A DNA stretch of 64,000 nucleotides from NCBI GenBank assembly GCA_037974965.1, contig JBBPFI010000018.1:248001-312000 (forward strand), written 5' to 3'. Position 1 is the first letter of the stretch. Each line of letters begins with the position of its first letter. The DNA is from Dacryopinax spathularia. Its lineage: Eukaryota; Basidiomycota; Dacrymycetes; Dacrymycetales; Dacrymycetaceae. A model generated the notes under the pieces. The model saw only the letters and a program-made list of their open reading frames with translations, was not told the origin of the DNA and did not search any database. The position numbers were made by a program, and so were the translations under genes. This document shows positions 49,201 through 56,453 of the stretch, one piece after another.

Positions 49201-50353
49201 TGCTTAGATCTGGAGACGTACCGCCAGGGCCGAGCTGCGAACGCGCCCGTTTCTGGAACAGGTTCCAGGCATTCGTCGTGCGAGCCAATGATGAGAAACC
49301 CCCAATATCCTTCCAAAGTCGATCCGGTCCGAGCCCATATTGCTCGCAGGTGACATCGACGATCGCTTGAACCAGAGCCTTTGCGACCCTTCGACCAAGT
49401 TTTGCACTTTCTGGTAGCTCGCCTTTTGCCCGGGGCCAGATCCGATGATAGTAAGAGGACATGAGGGCGAATGCCCGCTCACGCCGATGTAGAGCTTCGG
49501 ATTGATCAGACGACCCAGCGATACTTGCCTGGAGCGCCTCGAAGACTTGTCGTTCCTCCGCATCGACGATCTCATCATCATCATCATTCTCCTCCTCCTC
49601 CTCCTCATTCCCATCATCGACCAGCGCACGAGACGATCGTTGCGAGTGAGGACTCGGCGGATCCGATGGTGGTCCTGCTGGCAGATGATTGCCGGACTGC
49701 CCGCCATGAGAACCGGGAGGTGGTTCATTGCCGCGGCCAGCATTGCCGGATTGCCCAGGATCCGCTGCCGCTCCTGACCCGATAGTCTCCCATGAGGATG
49801 AGCCAGACCCTCCAGATCCTCCGCCTGAAAGAGAGATCGCCGTAAGGTCCGACGGCAGAGCAAAGACCGTGTTGTAGATCTGGGGATTGGAGAGCGGCCA
49901 AGCCTGAGCGCCAGCGTTCTTTAAGACTGTATGAGCGCGAACGGGACCTGAGGCGGAAGATGCTCACTGCCAGATTGTTCAGATCCAATCTCCCGTGATC
50001 GGTAGAATCAGAGGACCAGCTATGATCAGCCGAGGGGATCAGGTTATGGAGCGCAGGAGCGGGCTCTGGCGGGAAAGGGAAGCTCGATGTGCCGGTTCCT
50101 GGGAAGGTTTCTGGGTAACCGTTCAGCCATTTCACTTGTGGAAGTAATATACAAGGAACGTACGGTTCGTTAATCCAGGAGCGGGATTGCTGAGCAGCTC
50201 CCGGATAAGATTCGAAAGCATCGAGTTGTCTGCAGACGGATCACCCAAGACTGCGGGCTCGTACGCGCAGATCTGATCCAGAGCTGACGGGCCAAGGATC
50301 TGCTGATTGGCGTCCACCACGGAGGTAGTGGATGGATCAAACTCAAAGGGCAT
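40285..50353 (-). CDS. KDZ-element cargo gene E, about 779 aa, split by the nested retrotransposon
   Basis: Ten exons on the minus strand: 50164-50353, 49968-50134, 49222-49918, 48995-49173, then beyond the retroelement 41595-41708, 41483-41547, 41298-41431, 41039-41244, 40636-40924 and 40285-40583. Summed lengths are 2,340 nt, an exact codon multiple, and every junction is in phase. The protein begins MPFEFDPSTTSVVDAN. It has an acidic run (DDGNEEEEEENDDDD), a helical segment TTNAWNLFQKRARSQLGPG with YNADLTHQQYVREARTN resembling an HMG-like fold, then RNNRWGPHIEDAMIQFQCTL with VNWP and DDLRPIW. The C-terminus is basic, RRKGKRRRS. The W-P and I-E-x-x-M pattern recalls unnamed proteins that accompany KDZ elements in basidiomycetes. 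Retroelement insertion lies between exons 4 and 5; whether the gene is still expressed is unknown. Confidence 0.7.
41757..41761. repeat. 5-bp target duplication of the LTR retrotransposon, left copy
   Basis: ACAAG, repeated at 48993-48997. On the minus strand it reads CTTGT and spans the last exon codon and the GT donor of cargo gene E. Confidence 0.93.
41762..42476 (+). repeat. 5' LTR (715 bp)
   Basis: Begins TGTCAGGGGACG and ends CCCTCACA, giving TG..CA ends. It carries a TATA-like TATAAATA at about 42284 that is likely the element's promoter, and several TTCTGAC direct repeats at about 42188-42235. Confidence 0.93.
42555..43682 (+). CDS. gag: Retrotransposon gag region
   Basis: About 375 aa. 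It shows a retrotransposon gag core (W-x-x-F...Q-L-K-Q-G-x-x-x-A-D-E-Y-V) and one CCHC zinc knuckle, CYNCGQPGHIARECP, that binds RNA. It is part of the chromovirus at 41,762-48,992. Confidence 0.9.
   Translation: MAYPTVPGIPMVMGDVGPQVSAAAASEAAPTVNNTTTTQEPRAKTVEEQLTDELKALQARIAQLEVMPCRNTPVAPPDIFDGTRAKADTFLRQLRINFFARPLDFPTANECIIFALSYMKGGIAGTWADRLVANTDDPDKPAALSFTTWNEFEKLFRLTFMDPDPEGSARFKMDQLKQGQKTADEYVSAFQELATCTQYNDTALMEKFERGLNSALVSKIYALPEMPTKLQAWYDYALRFDRQQRKLDARRPFSNNNTQYVRQTTTSTTARSSTSATTTTPALHPGEPMDIDSNRRTGRKITCYNCGQPGHIARECPEPKKARIRATDTSTTDTTPLNADGVRAILREEIGKLLSSNKALPAPPKATEESPKEDF
43679..47569 (+). CDS. pol: Retrotransposon pol region with chromodomain
   Basis: About 1,296 aa in a frame that slightly overlaps gag, as is usual in this family. 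Parts in order: aspartic protease (LLDSGATGMF), reverse transcriptase (YLDDILIF), RNase H, integrase with an HHCC zinc finger and a DDE core, and a C-terminal chromodomain (YLVKWKGYPNSERTWEPE). The chromodomain marks the chromovirus lineage and is thought to steer integration toward particular chromatin. Confidence 0.95.
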   Translation: MKRSTKRDTLPSTNRFAVLAELDVNDNDYAIMPSPKPATVSTQSIPIPETPLPPKIYIRSVSPLNSTELSLGLQALDSGESFTTTALLDSGATGMFIDSEYVKYRNLTTKRLPRAIPVYNIDGTLNEGGSIREEVDLIMKFRDHTERTTFQVTSLGRRTVIVGHTWLRLHNPEINWVTGEVKMSRCPPRCTARTTNPANIPPNKITQIPVPLAVFAMDTTESEDQAQPAVEELEPTDRILVAWLPPTGPTIRATETASTRLAAEEAKRHQQEESFEALVPPEYHHYRDVFSKDSFDELPQHRPWDHAIELKPGSEPKGSRVYPLSLDEQKELDEFLKENLASGRIRPSKSPMAAPVFFVKKKDGHLRLVQDYRKLNEMTIKNRYPIPLISDLVNQLRHAQWFTKLDIRWGYNNIRIKEGDEWKAAFRTNRGLFEPLVMFFGLTNSPSTFQTMMNDIFRDLIDAGRVVVYLDDILIFLDNLEDHRQTVLQVLELLRQHKLYLRPAKCEFHKETIEYLGLIIGRGTVAMDPVKVEGVLKWPTPTNLTEVQSFIGFCNFYRRFIKDFSTLARPLHDLTRKDTPFTWGSDQQAAFKHLKEAITSHPVLAFPNEDKPFRVEADSSDYATGAELSQLGEDGKWHPVAFMSKSLSETERNYDVHDKELLAIIRALEEWRHFLEGAKHQFEIYTDHQNLKYFQTAQKLTRRQAHWSLFLSRFDFVLVHRAGKQSGKPDALSRRADHKRGENDNTDQILLRPHWFKIAAAQRGHALITGAERDLLREIRNCKDQDEAVVKAIEELKAAGTSRLIGSEWAEESGLILFRGKVYVPKNDALRTKIVRLHHDTPVAGHPGRWKTLELVSRNYWWPNISRFIGRYVMTCHACNRTKVYPQAPTGQLMPNRIPTRRWQCVTTDLITSLPPSNGHDAIFVAVDRLTKQAHFAPTQNEVSSLGIARLFRDNVWRHHGLPEEIISDRGTQYVSAFMRELNRLLDIKTSASSAYHPQTDGQTERINQEIEQYLRLFVNYRQDDWVDWLPLAEFAYNNHVQASTRMSPFMANTGQNPRMGTEPIRDSPIEGVNDFLTRMNKLQEECTAALKQASEDMARFYDLHHGQTPNHQPGDKVWLDSHNIKTTRPAKKLDDKWFGPFEILEKINNNAYRLKLPSSFLIHPVFHVSKLRRYQESDLPGRPQEKRPPPAVVQDGVPQWELERIDDSRLRRGKLEYLVKWKGYPNSERTWEPEAQLREDAPKAIRDFHTKHPSAPGRISALTFQRLPFQQLENYTTPSPKVLFSWTEGRAQQHQ
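47570..48277 (+). other. Retrotransposon 3' internal region and polypurine tract
   Basis: About 700 bp between pol and the 3' LTR without a recognisable domain. It ends in the polypurine tract aaggggggggggga directly before the LTR, the expected plus-strand primer site. Confidence 0.8.
48278..48992 (+). repeat. 3' LTR (715 bp)
   Basis: It has the same length as the 5' LTR and matches it throughout as far as I can compare by eye. It is followed at once by the ACAAG duplication at 48993-48997. Confidence 0.93.
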
Positions 50354-50803
50354 CTTTGCATTAGAGAACGACAGCAGGTCTATGTTCTGCGAGTGAGCCT
50401 TGAACCTTGATCAGGTAAGAACGGAACGCACCGTCTAAGCAGCCCAATGCTGGATCCGGCGGAACGTTCTCCTTCGCATTCCTCTGGTGGCGGAGATCGG
50501 TGTATTCAAGCATGTTAGATCGCGTTGTGAGAGCAGACGGATGGCAGTAAGACGGCTTGGAGCAGATTAGTCCAAGAACTAGAGCGGTTCGACTTCTTGG
50601 ACGAACGATTATACAGTGCGTCCGCGATGACCAGGCCCGATCTCCAGATCTATCCACAACGCGTCAGGCCAGTCACGTGCCCGAATTCATCTCTCAGTCA
50701 AACGATCTCCTGGAGCTGTAACTGAGATCTAAAGTCCAGCTCTATTCACCCGACAGTCTCAAAGGATCCTTCATTCTTATATCTACATACATCGAAATAT
50801 ATC

Positions 50804-51446
50804 ATGGCGAACGGAAGGAACAAAAGAAGATCGAAAAAGGGGAAGTCGTCGGCGAGCGGAACTGCCGGGAAAGGTCAGAATCCAAACCAGCAGAAAGGTG
50901 AGCGTGCCCAGCTTTGATCGTGATCGTTTTCTCATGGAAAGCAGGCGAAAAGGGAGACATGGCGCTGCCTGATCCCCCGACTAGCTCAGGAGGACCTCCC
51001 ATGATGAACGCCCGACCCAGTAGGGAATCAAGCGTCGACACAGTCAAAGTCGAGTCCCCAAGCTGTCCTGGCGATGGTTCGCGCGAGGATAGCAACCAAC
51101 CCATCGGATCAGAAGAGGCACCGAATCCCACAGAGATCGAGAGCGATTTTCTCAGAGCTGAGCTTGGAGTGCTGGTGGATACGCTCGTTGACCGGGCAGA
51201 GGTCCGTGGTTCCTACATTGATCCCCAAGTCCACGCGTACTGATCTCTCCCAGCAATCTCTCCAGTACGATGCTCAGAAGATGGTTGAGTGGCAGACGGC
51301 TCGATCGAACGGAGCGGTAGGGTTGGCAAGACCAATCACGATCCTGGACCGAGTCTGGGCATACGTTGAGGTACGCTCCTCCGCAGGAGCTTCACATCGT
51401 TTGCAGATAGCTCATGCCCCCCATAGGTCCTGCGATCAAGGCATGA
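50804..51446 (+). CDS. KDZ-element cargo gene F, small unknown protein with basic N-terminus
   Basis: Four exons, 50804-50897, 50945-51201, 51254-51370 and 51411-51446, join in phase to 167 aa. The N-terminus is basic (MANGRNKRRSKKGKSSASG), suitable for nuclear targeting or nucleic acid binding. A Pro/Ser/Asp-rich middle leads to a helical segment (DFLRAELGVLVDTLVDRAE), then YDAQKMVEWQTARSNGA and ITILDRVWAYVE. It ends MPPIGPAIKA. It is the only plus-strand gene besides the transposase in the element, and is divergent from cargo gene E with about 450 bp between starts. Function is unknown. Confidence 0.6.
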
Positions 51447-51907
51447 GAACCAACACGAGGCGGAGCACAGTGAAGTCCACGGATCTGCTGAATGACACGT
51501 CTGCTGTGCAGCTCTTCAGCGTTCACGCGTGCTCTGGCCGCCGATCGGATCTGAGATCGGTTTGGTCCGGGCCTTGGCCTGCTTGGCGCATAGATCCGTA
51601 GTTCCCTTGAATGTAGGCGTTGTCTCTGTATGATCTTGAGTGGTTCAAGGATGTGTAATGTGCTTTTGGAACGATCTTGCTCGGCTTGTCCGTCCCTAGC
51701 GCCATGGATCCTTGACCAAGGTTCCTTCCTCCCGTCAGAATTCGATCTGCCGACCCAGCCAGAGTCGTCGGCACTGATAGTGAGAGGATCCGGCCACTCT
51801 GTCGTGAGATTGACGAGCCAAGTGGGATCGCGGCACTTGCGAAAGACTGTAACAGGGTGACTTGCGCGTGAGAGGGCGAATGCGAGCAGAGTGACTTGAG
51901 GGATCAT
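51392..51907 (-). CDS. Possible KDZ-element cargo gene H
   Basis: Open frame of 171 aa from the ATG at 51907. The first 60 residues (MIPQVTLLAFALSRASHPVT, then WLVNLTTEWPDPLTISADD) look coding, but the rest is Arg/Ser-rich, and its 3' end runs antisense across the last exon of cargo gene F. It may be one exon of a spliced gene or chance. Low confidence. Confidence 0.3.
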   Translation of the reverse strand: MIPQVTLLAFALSRASHPVTVFRKCRDPTWLVNLTTEWPDPLTISADDSGWVGRSNSDGRKEPWSRIHGARDGQAEQDRSKSTLHILEPLKIIQRQRLHSRELRIYAPSRPRPGPNRSQIRSAARARVNAEELHSRRVIQQIRGLHCAPPRVGSHALIAGPMGGMSYLQTM

Positions 51908-52167
51908 ATGCGTCCCAGCGTGAACTAGGCAAGGCCGTGTAGCCCGATTGGGGCTGAAAAAAAAAGGAATAGTACGGGGAGATGGGTCTTCTTTGTAACC
52001 CCGGTGCGTTCACAGCAGATCCTGTACTGACGGTGTATAGACAGTGATACGGTACCGATCGACCGGTCCCCGAAGAACGTATCCGTTGTTTGGGAACCAA
52101 ATTCATTAGGACCATTACTCGCGGAACTGGGTCATCTAGCTACTAAATCGTCAATCTGACGAATCGA

Positions 52168-52928
52168 CTATGAATTCGATGGACGGCACAGAGCAGTTCC
52201 CGAGATGCCCAGTCGATCCGGGGTGCAAGTTGGGATCTGCGCTGCTCAGTATGAGGTTGGCAGGGGAACCTGACGAGACTTACGATACGCGAGGTATTGA
52301 TCCAATAGGTCGGTGAACCATTGCCAGGCTCGATATCCGCCATCCTCTTCTTGAGCGATCAGCTGGCTCCGAAGTCGTTCAGGTCCAAGAGTAGCCAGAT
52401 CGCAGCGGTACTCTCGAAGGCACTGGCGGGCCCGTTTCTTGTTCATCTTGCCTGAACACATCCTTAGTTCGACCTGCTTATCATTGAGGTAGAGTGGAAC
52501 ATACCAGTCGGAACGGGGATCCTGGCGTACCATTGCGACTGATACAAGTTCCACAGCCTAGCCGGGTGGGATGCGGGATCGGGCGGAGTGAAGAGATGAT
52601 CCCATACATCTTCGATGTCTACGCCATAGTAGAAAGCCAGGTAATCGGCGAACGCTTGGGATAGTCGATAGACGATGGGTTCGACGAGCTCTCGACTGAT
52701 TGAGGGGAAGTGATGGGGGATCCTTCTGATATGGCACCACAGTTTGCGAGCGAGAACCAATCCCTCCTCCACGTCAGGTGGAACGTGGTGTAGATTGGGA
52801 TTGAGGATCGAGGGAAATTCGCTGAACCAGCGGAGCACGAGCGACCGCCATGGATCGATGGCCTCTCTCGGAGCAAGGGGATGAGCGCGCCAGCGTCGTC
52901 GATCCATGGGGCATCCTGAAGGATGCAT
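52168..52928 (-). CDS. KDZ-element cargo gene G, unknown; open frame reaches the right terminal repeat
   Basis: Exons 52505-52915 (to 52928 if the ATG there is used), 52284-52451 and 52168-52241 join in phase. They encode RRRWRAHPLAPREAIDPWRS, then VLRWFSEFPSILNPNLHHVP, then VYRLSQAFADYLAFYYGVDI, and after an intron KMNKKRARQCLREYRCDLAT and YRAWQWFTDLLDQYLAY. The protein is helical and aromatic-rich and looks folded. A further open exon at 52992-about 53130 (DTPEQILADYVEDPARQDLD) joins in phase through a 76-nt intron, but it extends into the right inverted repeat and shows no ATG. The true start is therefore unresolved. It is the gene nearest the right end. No known motif. Confidence 0.55.
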
Positions 52929-53093
52929 GTTGTTCTAGCAGCCCGCGTTCTTGTAGTAGAGGGATCCATGAGTAGGACAGTGCACGAAGACCATTCAAGC
53001 TGAGGTTCAGTCTCTGTCTAAACGGTCGGAACCTCGATGCTTCATCAAGATCCTGTCTGGCAGGGTCTTCTACGTAATCGGCCAGGATCTGCT

Positions 53094-53278
53094 CGGGCGT
53101 GTCGGTGATTAGACGGTGTGTACGAGCCCCGGATCAATGGAGATCCCCCATTTAGACGATCTAAACGGATCGTGTTGGGGACCCGTTTAGACGACAACAG
53201 GGTGGACCCCTACTAGGCTATTCTGGATCATATGTCAGATCCGGCCTGTTCGGTAGGGGGGGTCGGCTGCCTAGGGTG
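53094..53278 (-). repeat. Right terminal inverted repeat (185 bp)
   Basis: Reverse complement of 30736-30920 with two mismatches. The 8-bp duplication CTCCATCC follows immediately at 53279-53286. Confidence 0.95.
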
Positions 53279-53286
53279 CTCCATCC
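53279..53286. repeat. 8-bp target site duplication, right copy
   Basis: CTCCATCC, identical to 30728-30735. Confidence 0.93.
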
Positions 53287-53672
53287 CCCTCCCCGGAGTC
53301 AAAAGTGCTCAGCCACCCGGGATCAACGTGATCCATGAAAGGGGGTTCAGCGAAAGGGGGCAAACGGCATCATCGCGTCGTAAGTGGGAGGGACAGTGCG
53401 GTGCAGTACTGGTGCCGCCACGAGAGAGACTCAGTCACTCATTGCCTGCCTTATCCTCAAGCCCCTACTCTCATCGCCGCTCAAACTACTAAAGCACATT
53501 CTCAGACCAGCGTCTACTTCTGCAGCCGGTCTACTCTATCTCTGTCTACCTTACTGTCAAACACTCTTCTTCCTGTTAGTCTCTCCTTGAGCCGGGAGCA
53601 TTGGACTAGCCTGCTTATCTGCCTCATTACTGTGACTCTGTAGTAGTCCCATCGACCAAGTACTTACCAGCA

Positions 53673-54522
53673 ATGCACGCATCCGAGTACGACTACCTCT
53701 TCAAGCTCCTCCTCATCGGGGATTCCGGCGTCGGGAAATCATGCCTCCTCCTCCGGTTCGCGGATGACACGTATACCGAGAGCTACATCTCGACCATCGG
53801 GGTGGACTTTAAGATCCGGACGATCGAGCTGGAGGGGAAGACGGTCAAGCTGCAGATCGTGCGTCTCTCTTTATTGCTCCTATCTGAGTTTTGGACGCTG
53901 ACGTGAATATGTAGTGGGATACAGCAGGTATGCTGGACTGGTCTGGAGTGGAGGGCTAAGAAGGCATCTAACGCGCTGTGTGTGTAGGTCAGGAACGCTT
54001 CCGCACTATTACGGCTTCGTACTACCGCGGCGCGCACGGTATCATCGTCGTGTACGACGTAACGGACAATGGTGCGCATATACCTCTGGACTTCATCCGT
54101 TCGGAGGAGATTTGACGGTTGCTCGCGCAGACACGTTCACAAACGTCAAGCAGTGGCTCCAGGAGATCGACCGTTTCGCGTCCGAGGGCGTGAACAAGCT
54201 GCTCGTGGGGAACAAGTCCGATCTGACGAACAAGAAGGTTGTCGAGTACACCGTCGCCAAGGTGGGTCCCGCTCACTTCGTGAAACTGCATACAGCGCGG
54301 GCTGACACACGCTCGTAGGAATTCGCCGACCAGCTGGGCATCCCCTTCCTTGAGACCTCGGCCAAGAACGCGACCAACGTCGAGCAGGCTTTCCTGACAA
54401 TGGCAAAGCAGATCAAGGACCGTATGGGCTCGACCTCGACCCCCGCAGGCGCAGCAAAGGGCGGCGTGAAGGTGACGCAAGGGCAAGCGGTCGGGCAGCA
54501 GTCCAGCAGCTCATGCTGCTGA
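53673..54522 (+). CDS. YPT1: Rab GTPase Ypt1 (Rab1 orthologue)
   Basis: Small GTPase that controls ER-to-Golgi vesicle tethering and autophagy. Exons 53673-53858, 53915-53927 (13 nt), 53988-54071, 54131-54261 and 54319-54522 give 205 aa, the usual length. The P-loop GDSGVGKS is at residues 16-23. The effector region [15 protein letters not shown] is identical to Rab1-type sequences. [13 protein letters not shown] is assembled across the 13-nt micro-exon. NKSD and [14 protein letters not shown] follow. The C-terminus SSSCC carries the two cysteines that Rab geranylgeranyltransferase modifies; its alpha subunit is encoded at the left end of this window. The KDZ transposon ends about 390 bp upstream of the start codon. 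Confidence 0.97.
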
Positions 54523-55291
54523 GCTTGCTCTGCCCTCCGGGTCGCTGCCGGCTGTTGGTGTGTGTGCGTGGCAGCGGCGCAATGCATAGAGCGGGCGCTG
54601 GTCGACCGATGACTGCTTGTCGGACGGTGCAGGACCCGCCGCCGTGGTGTCGTGTCGTGTCGTAGTCGGCTTATCTCGCTATTTCTTGTACATCGTCCTA
54701 CCTGCCGCCTTGTCGTTATTCCACGTAGTTTCCCCTTCTCAGTCAGACTGTCGCGTGTCTGCGCTGTGCGACCGTCTTGCGGACCCGCGCATGCGCCGTG
54801 CTACACGACTTGGTCTTTGACATACTCTTTGCTTCTCCATGTTTCATTCTGAATCTATTCTCTGGCTATGAGAGGTGTTGAATCCTGTAAGGCGCCGAGT
54901 TCGGTCATACATGCAGGATTGCGGACATTCCTTGCGTGCCCAATTGCGGGGAACATGGCGGCTTTGTTTGCGCCAGTATCCCAGTCTCCCATTTGTAGCT
55001 GGCATTACTGGGTGCTGGTTTATGCAAAGGGCTATATCTGGTTGGCCAGCCGCACTCATCGCGAACTCCTATCAGGTTAAGAGGGACAAGGGGGGCATGA
55101 CGCTCAACCTAAGTTGTCCAGCAACTATCGCATAAGTAAAACCCTTTCTGAAGAGCCTTGGCCCCTCTAGGCAAGTTATGACGACTGTATAATACGTAAA
55201 CACGCCAAAGAAGCCAGAATATAGCGAACCACTTTGTGCGGTGCAATGAAAGTGGACTATATTACTTTGTCCCCGTCTCCTCCCCAACATC
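54523..55291. other. YPT1 3' region and spacer
   Basis: About 770 bp between YPT1 and the tRNA gene. It probably holds the YPT1 3' UTR (pyrimidine-rich near 54690-54850). No further gene was seen. Confidence 0.5.
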
Positions 55292-55396
55292 GCTTCCTTG
55301 GTGTAGTTGGTTTATCTCGTCGGTCTCATAACTCGCTTATGACACGTGAGCACACGTGACATCCGAAGGTCGCCAGTTCGATCCTGGCAGGGAGCA
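55292..55396 (+). tRNA. tRNA-Met (CAT), elongator type, with intron
   Basis: The acceptor stem GCTTCCT pairs with AGGGAGC, with discriminator A at 55396. The anticodon loop is CTCATAA with anticodon CAT. An intron of about 30 nt (actcgcttatg...cacgtgac) follows the base after the anticodon, the standard eukaryotic position. The T-arm is GCCAG-TTCGATC-CTGGC. The TCGGT/TCCGA anticodon stem with one T-T mismatch matches the fungal elongator tRNA-Met pattern; the initiator's features are absent. The internal A and B boxes are present. Confidence 0.85.
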
Positions 55397-56453
55397 TACT
55401 CTTTTTTGTTTGTTATTTTCCCTTCCGGCTACTTCAAGGCTTATTTTGTGCTATTTTGGGTTTTGTGTGGTCTAGGTTGATGAGCCTGGTACTGAATGAG
55501 CGCTGCTTGCGCAGATGGCTAGGTAATGGACCAGCATTTTGTGACAACAGTCAACGCGGACGGGGCGCACGGGCCACCTTCATTGCAGGACTCGCTGATC
55601 CCTACTCTCACGACTTGACGTCTGGGGCCCCGCTCTGTTGCGCGAATGGAATGCGATGCAAGGAGCAAGTTGCGCTCACGGTTGTAATTGAAAGCGTGAA
55701 TTGATATTGACTGGCTCCTCGCCGCTTGTACGCGGCCCTTGCGAATCCCACCCAGTCGAATACGAAAAAATAACCATACCATCTCGACAGAACGATAGCT
55801 CTTGCATCTTGAACCCTCGATATCAAGGGAGAACGATAGATCAACGGGTAGAGAGGGAGCAAAATGTGCGGTATGATCGTGCAGTAGCTTGCAAGCTAAC
55901 ACCAACAGACGAGGTCAGCACCGGTTGCCGAGCTCCGACGTCGTCAGCCAGTTCTGATTTGAAGAATAATGTATTCGATGCCCTTGATGGAGTCGGTCTT
56001 TTCGAGACGGGACTTCCCGGAAGATCTGTTCGAGCTGTGTGAACAAAATACCGGTCATTATCATGATAACCGGTGTGAGGTGATTGCATCCGCGGACGCC
56101 TCATGTCAACCCATGGCTGCTTATCGCAGTTGGAACCCTTATACTCTGACGCACACAGCCAACATGATTGACATTCCTAAGAAGGTGGAAGACCCCGACG
56201 CAACTTGCGAGAAGCAACGGCTATCATGACGATGTATTATTGGTTGTGGAGTCGCTGGCGATATGCTATGTCCTTCTTCGGCCCCTATCGCGTGACAGGA
56301 CACGACAAGCGAGGGGACCACACCGTCCCCAGCCTTCTTATCGTCTGGCTTTAAAAGCTTGCTGTCTTCTCGTCCTGCGCGAAGAGCGTGCCTTGTGCCT
56401 TTGGAAGAAATTCCCCGTCTGCGCACTTGCAGAACTTTGGGATTCCCTACACG
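55397..56453. other. Spacer between tRNA-Met and the permease gene
   Basis: About 1 kb. A T-run ctcttttttgtttg directly after the tRNA at about 55400 is a likely RNA polymerase III terminator. The rest must include the permease promoter. No gene supported. Confidence 0.5.

Larger units (their letters stand above)
30736..53278 (+). mobile_element. Large KDZ (Kyakuja-Dileera-Zisupton) DNA transposon, 22.5 kb, apparently complete
   Basis: The element is bounded by 185-bp inverted repeats beginning CACCCTAGGCAGCCGACC and by an exact 8-bp target duplication. It carries an intact-looking KDZ transposase with an N-terminal CxC1 cysteine module and at least six accessory genes on both strands. A nested LTR retrotransposon (41,762-48,992) accounts for 7.2 kb, so the element was about 15.3 kb when it landed. 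The two inverted repeats differ at only two positions and the transposase frame is clean over seven exons. Both indicate recent activity. It inserted between the Hsp20-like gene and YPT1. KDZ elements are known in basidiomycetes as large transposons with varied passenger genes. Confidence 0.93.

Noticed and set aside
30736-53278. Idea that the big element is a Starship
   Set aside because: No tyrosine recombinase (captain) gene is present at the 5' edge. The transposase is KDZ type, and the inverted repeats plus 8-bp duplication fit a KDZ DNA transposon.
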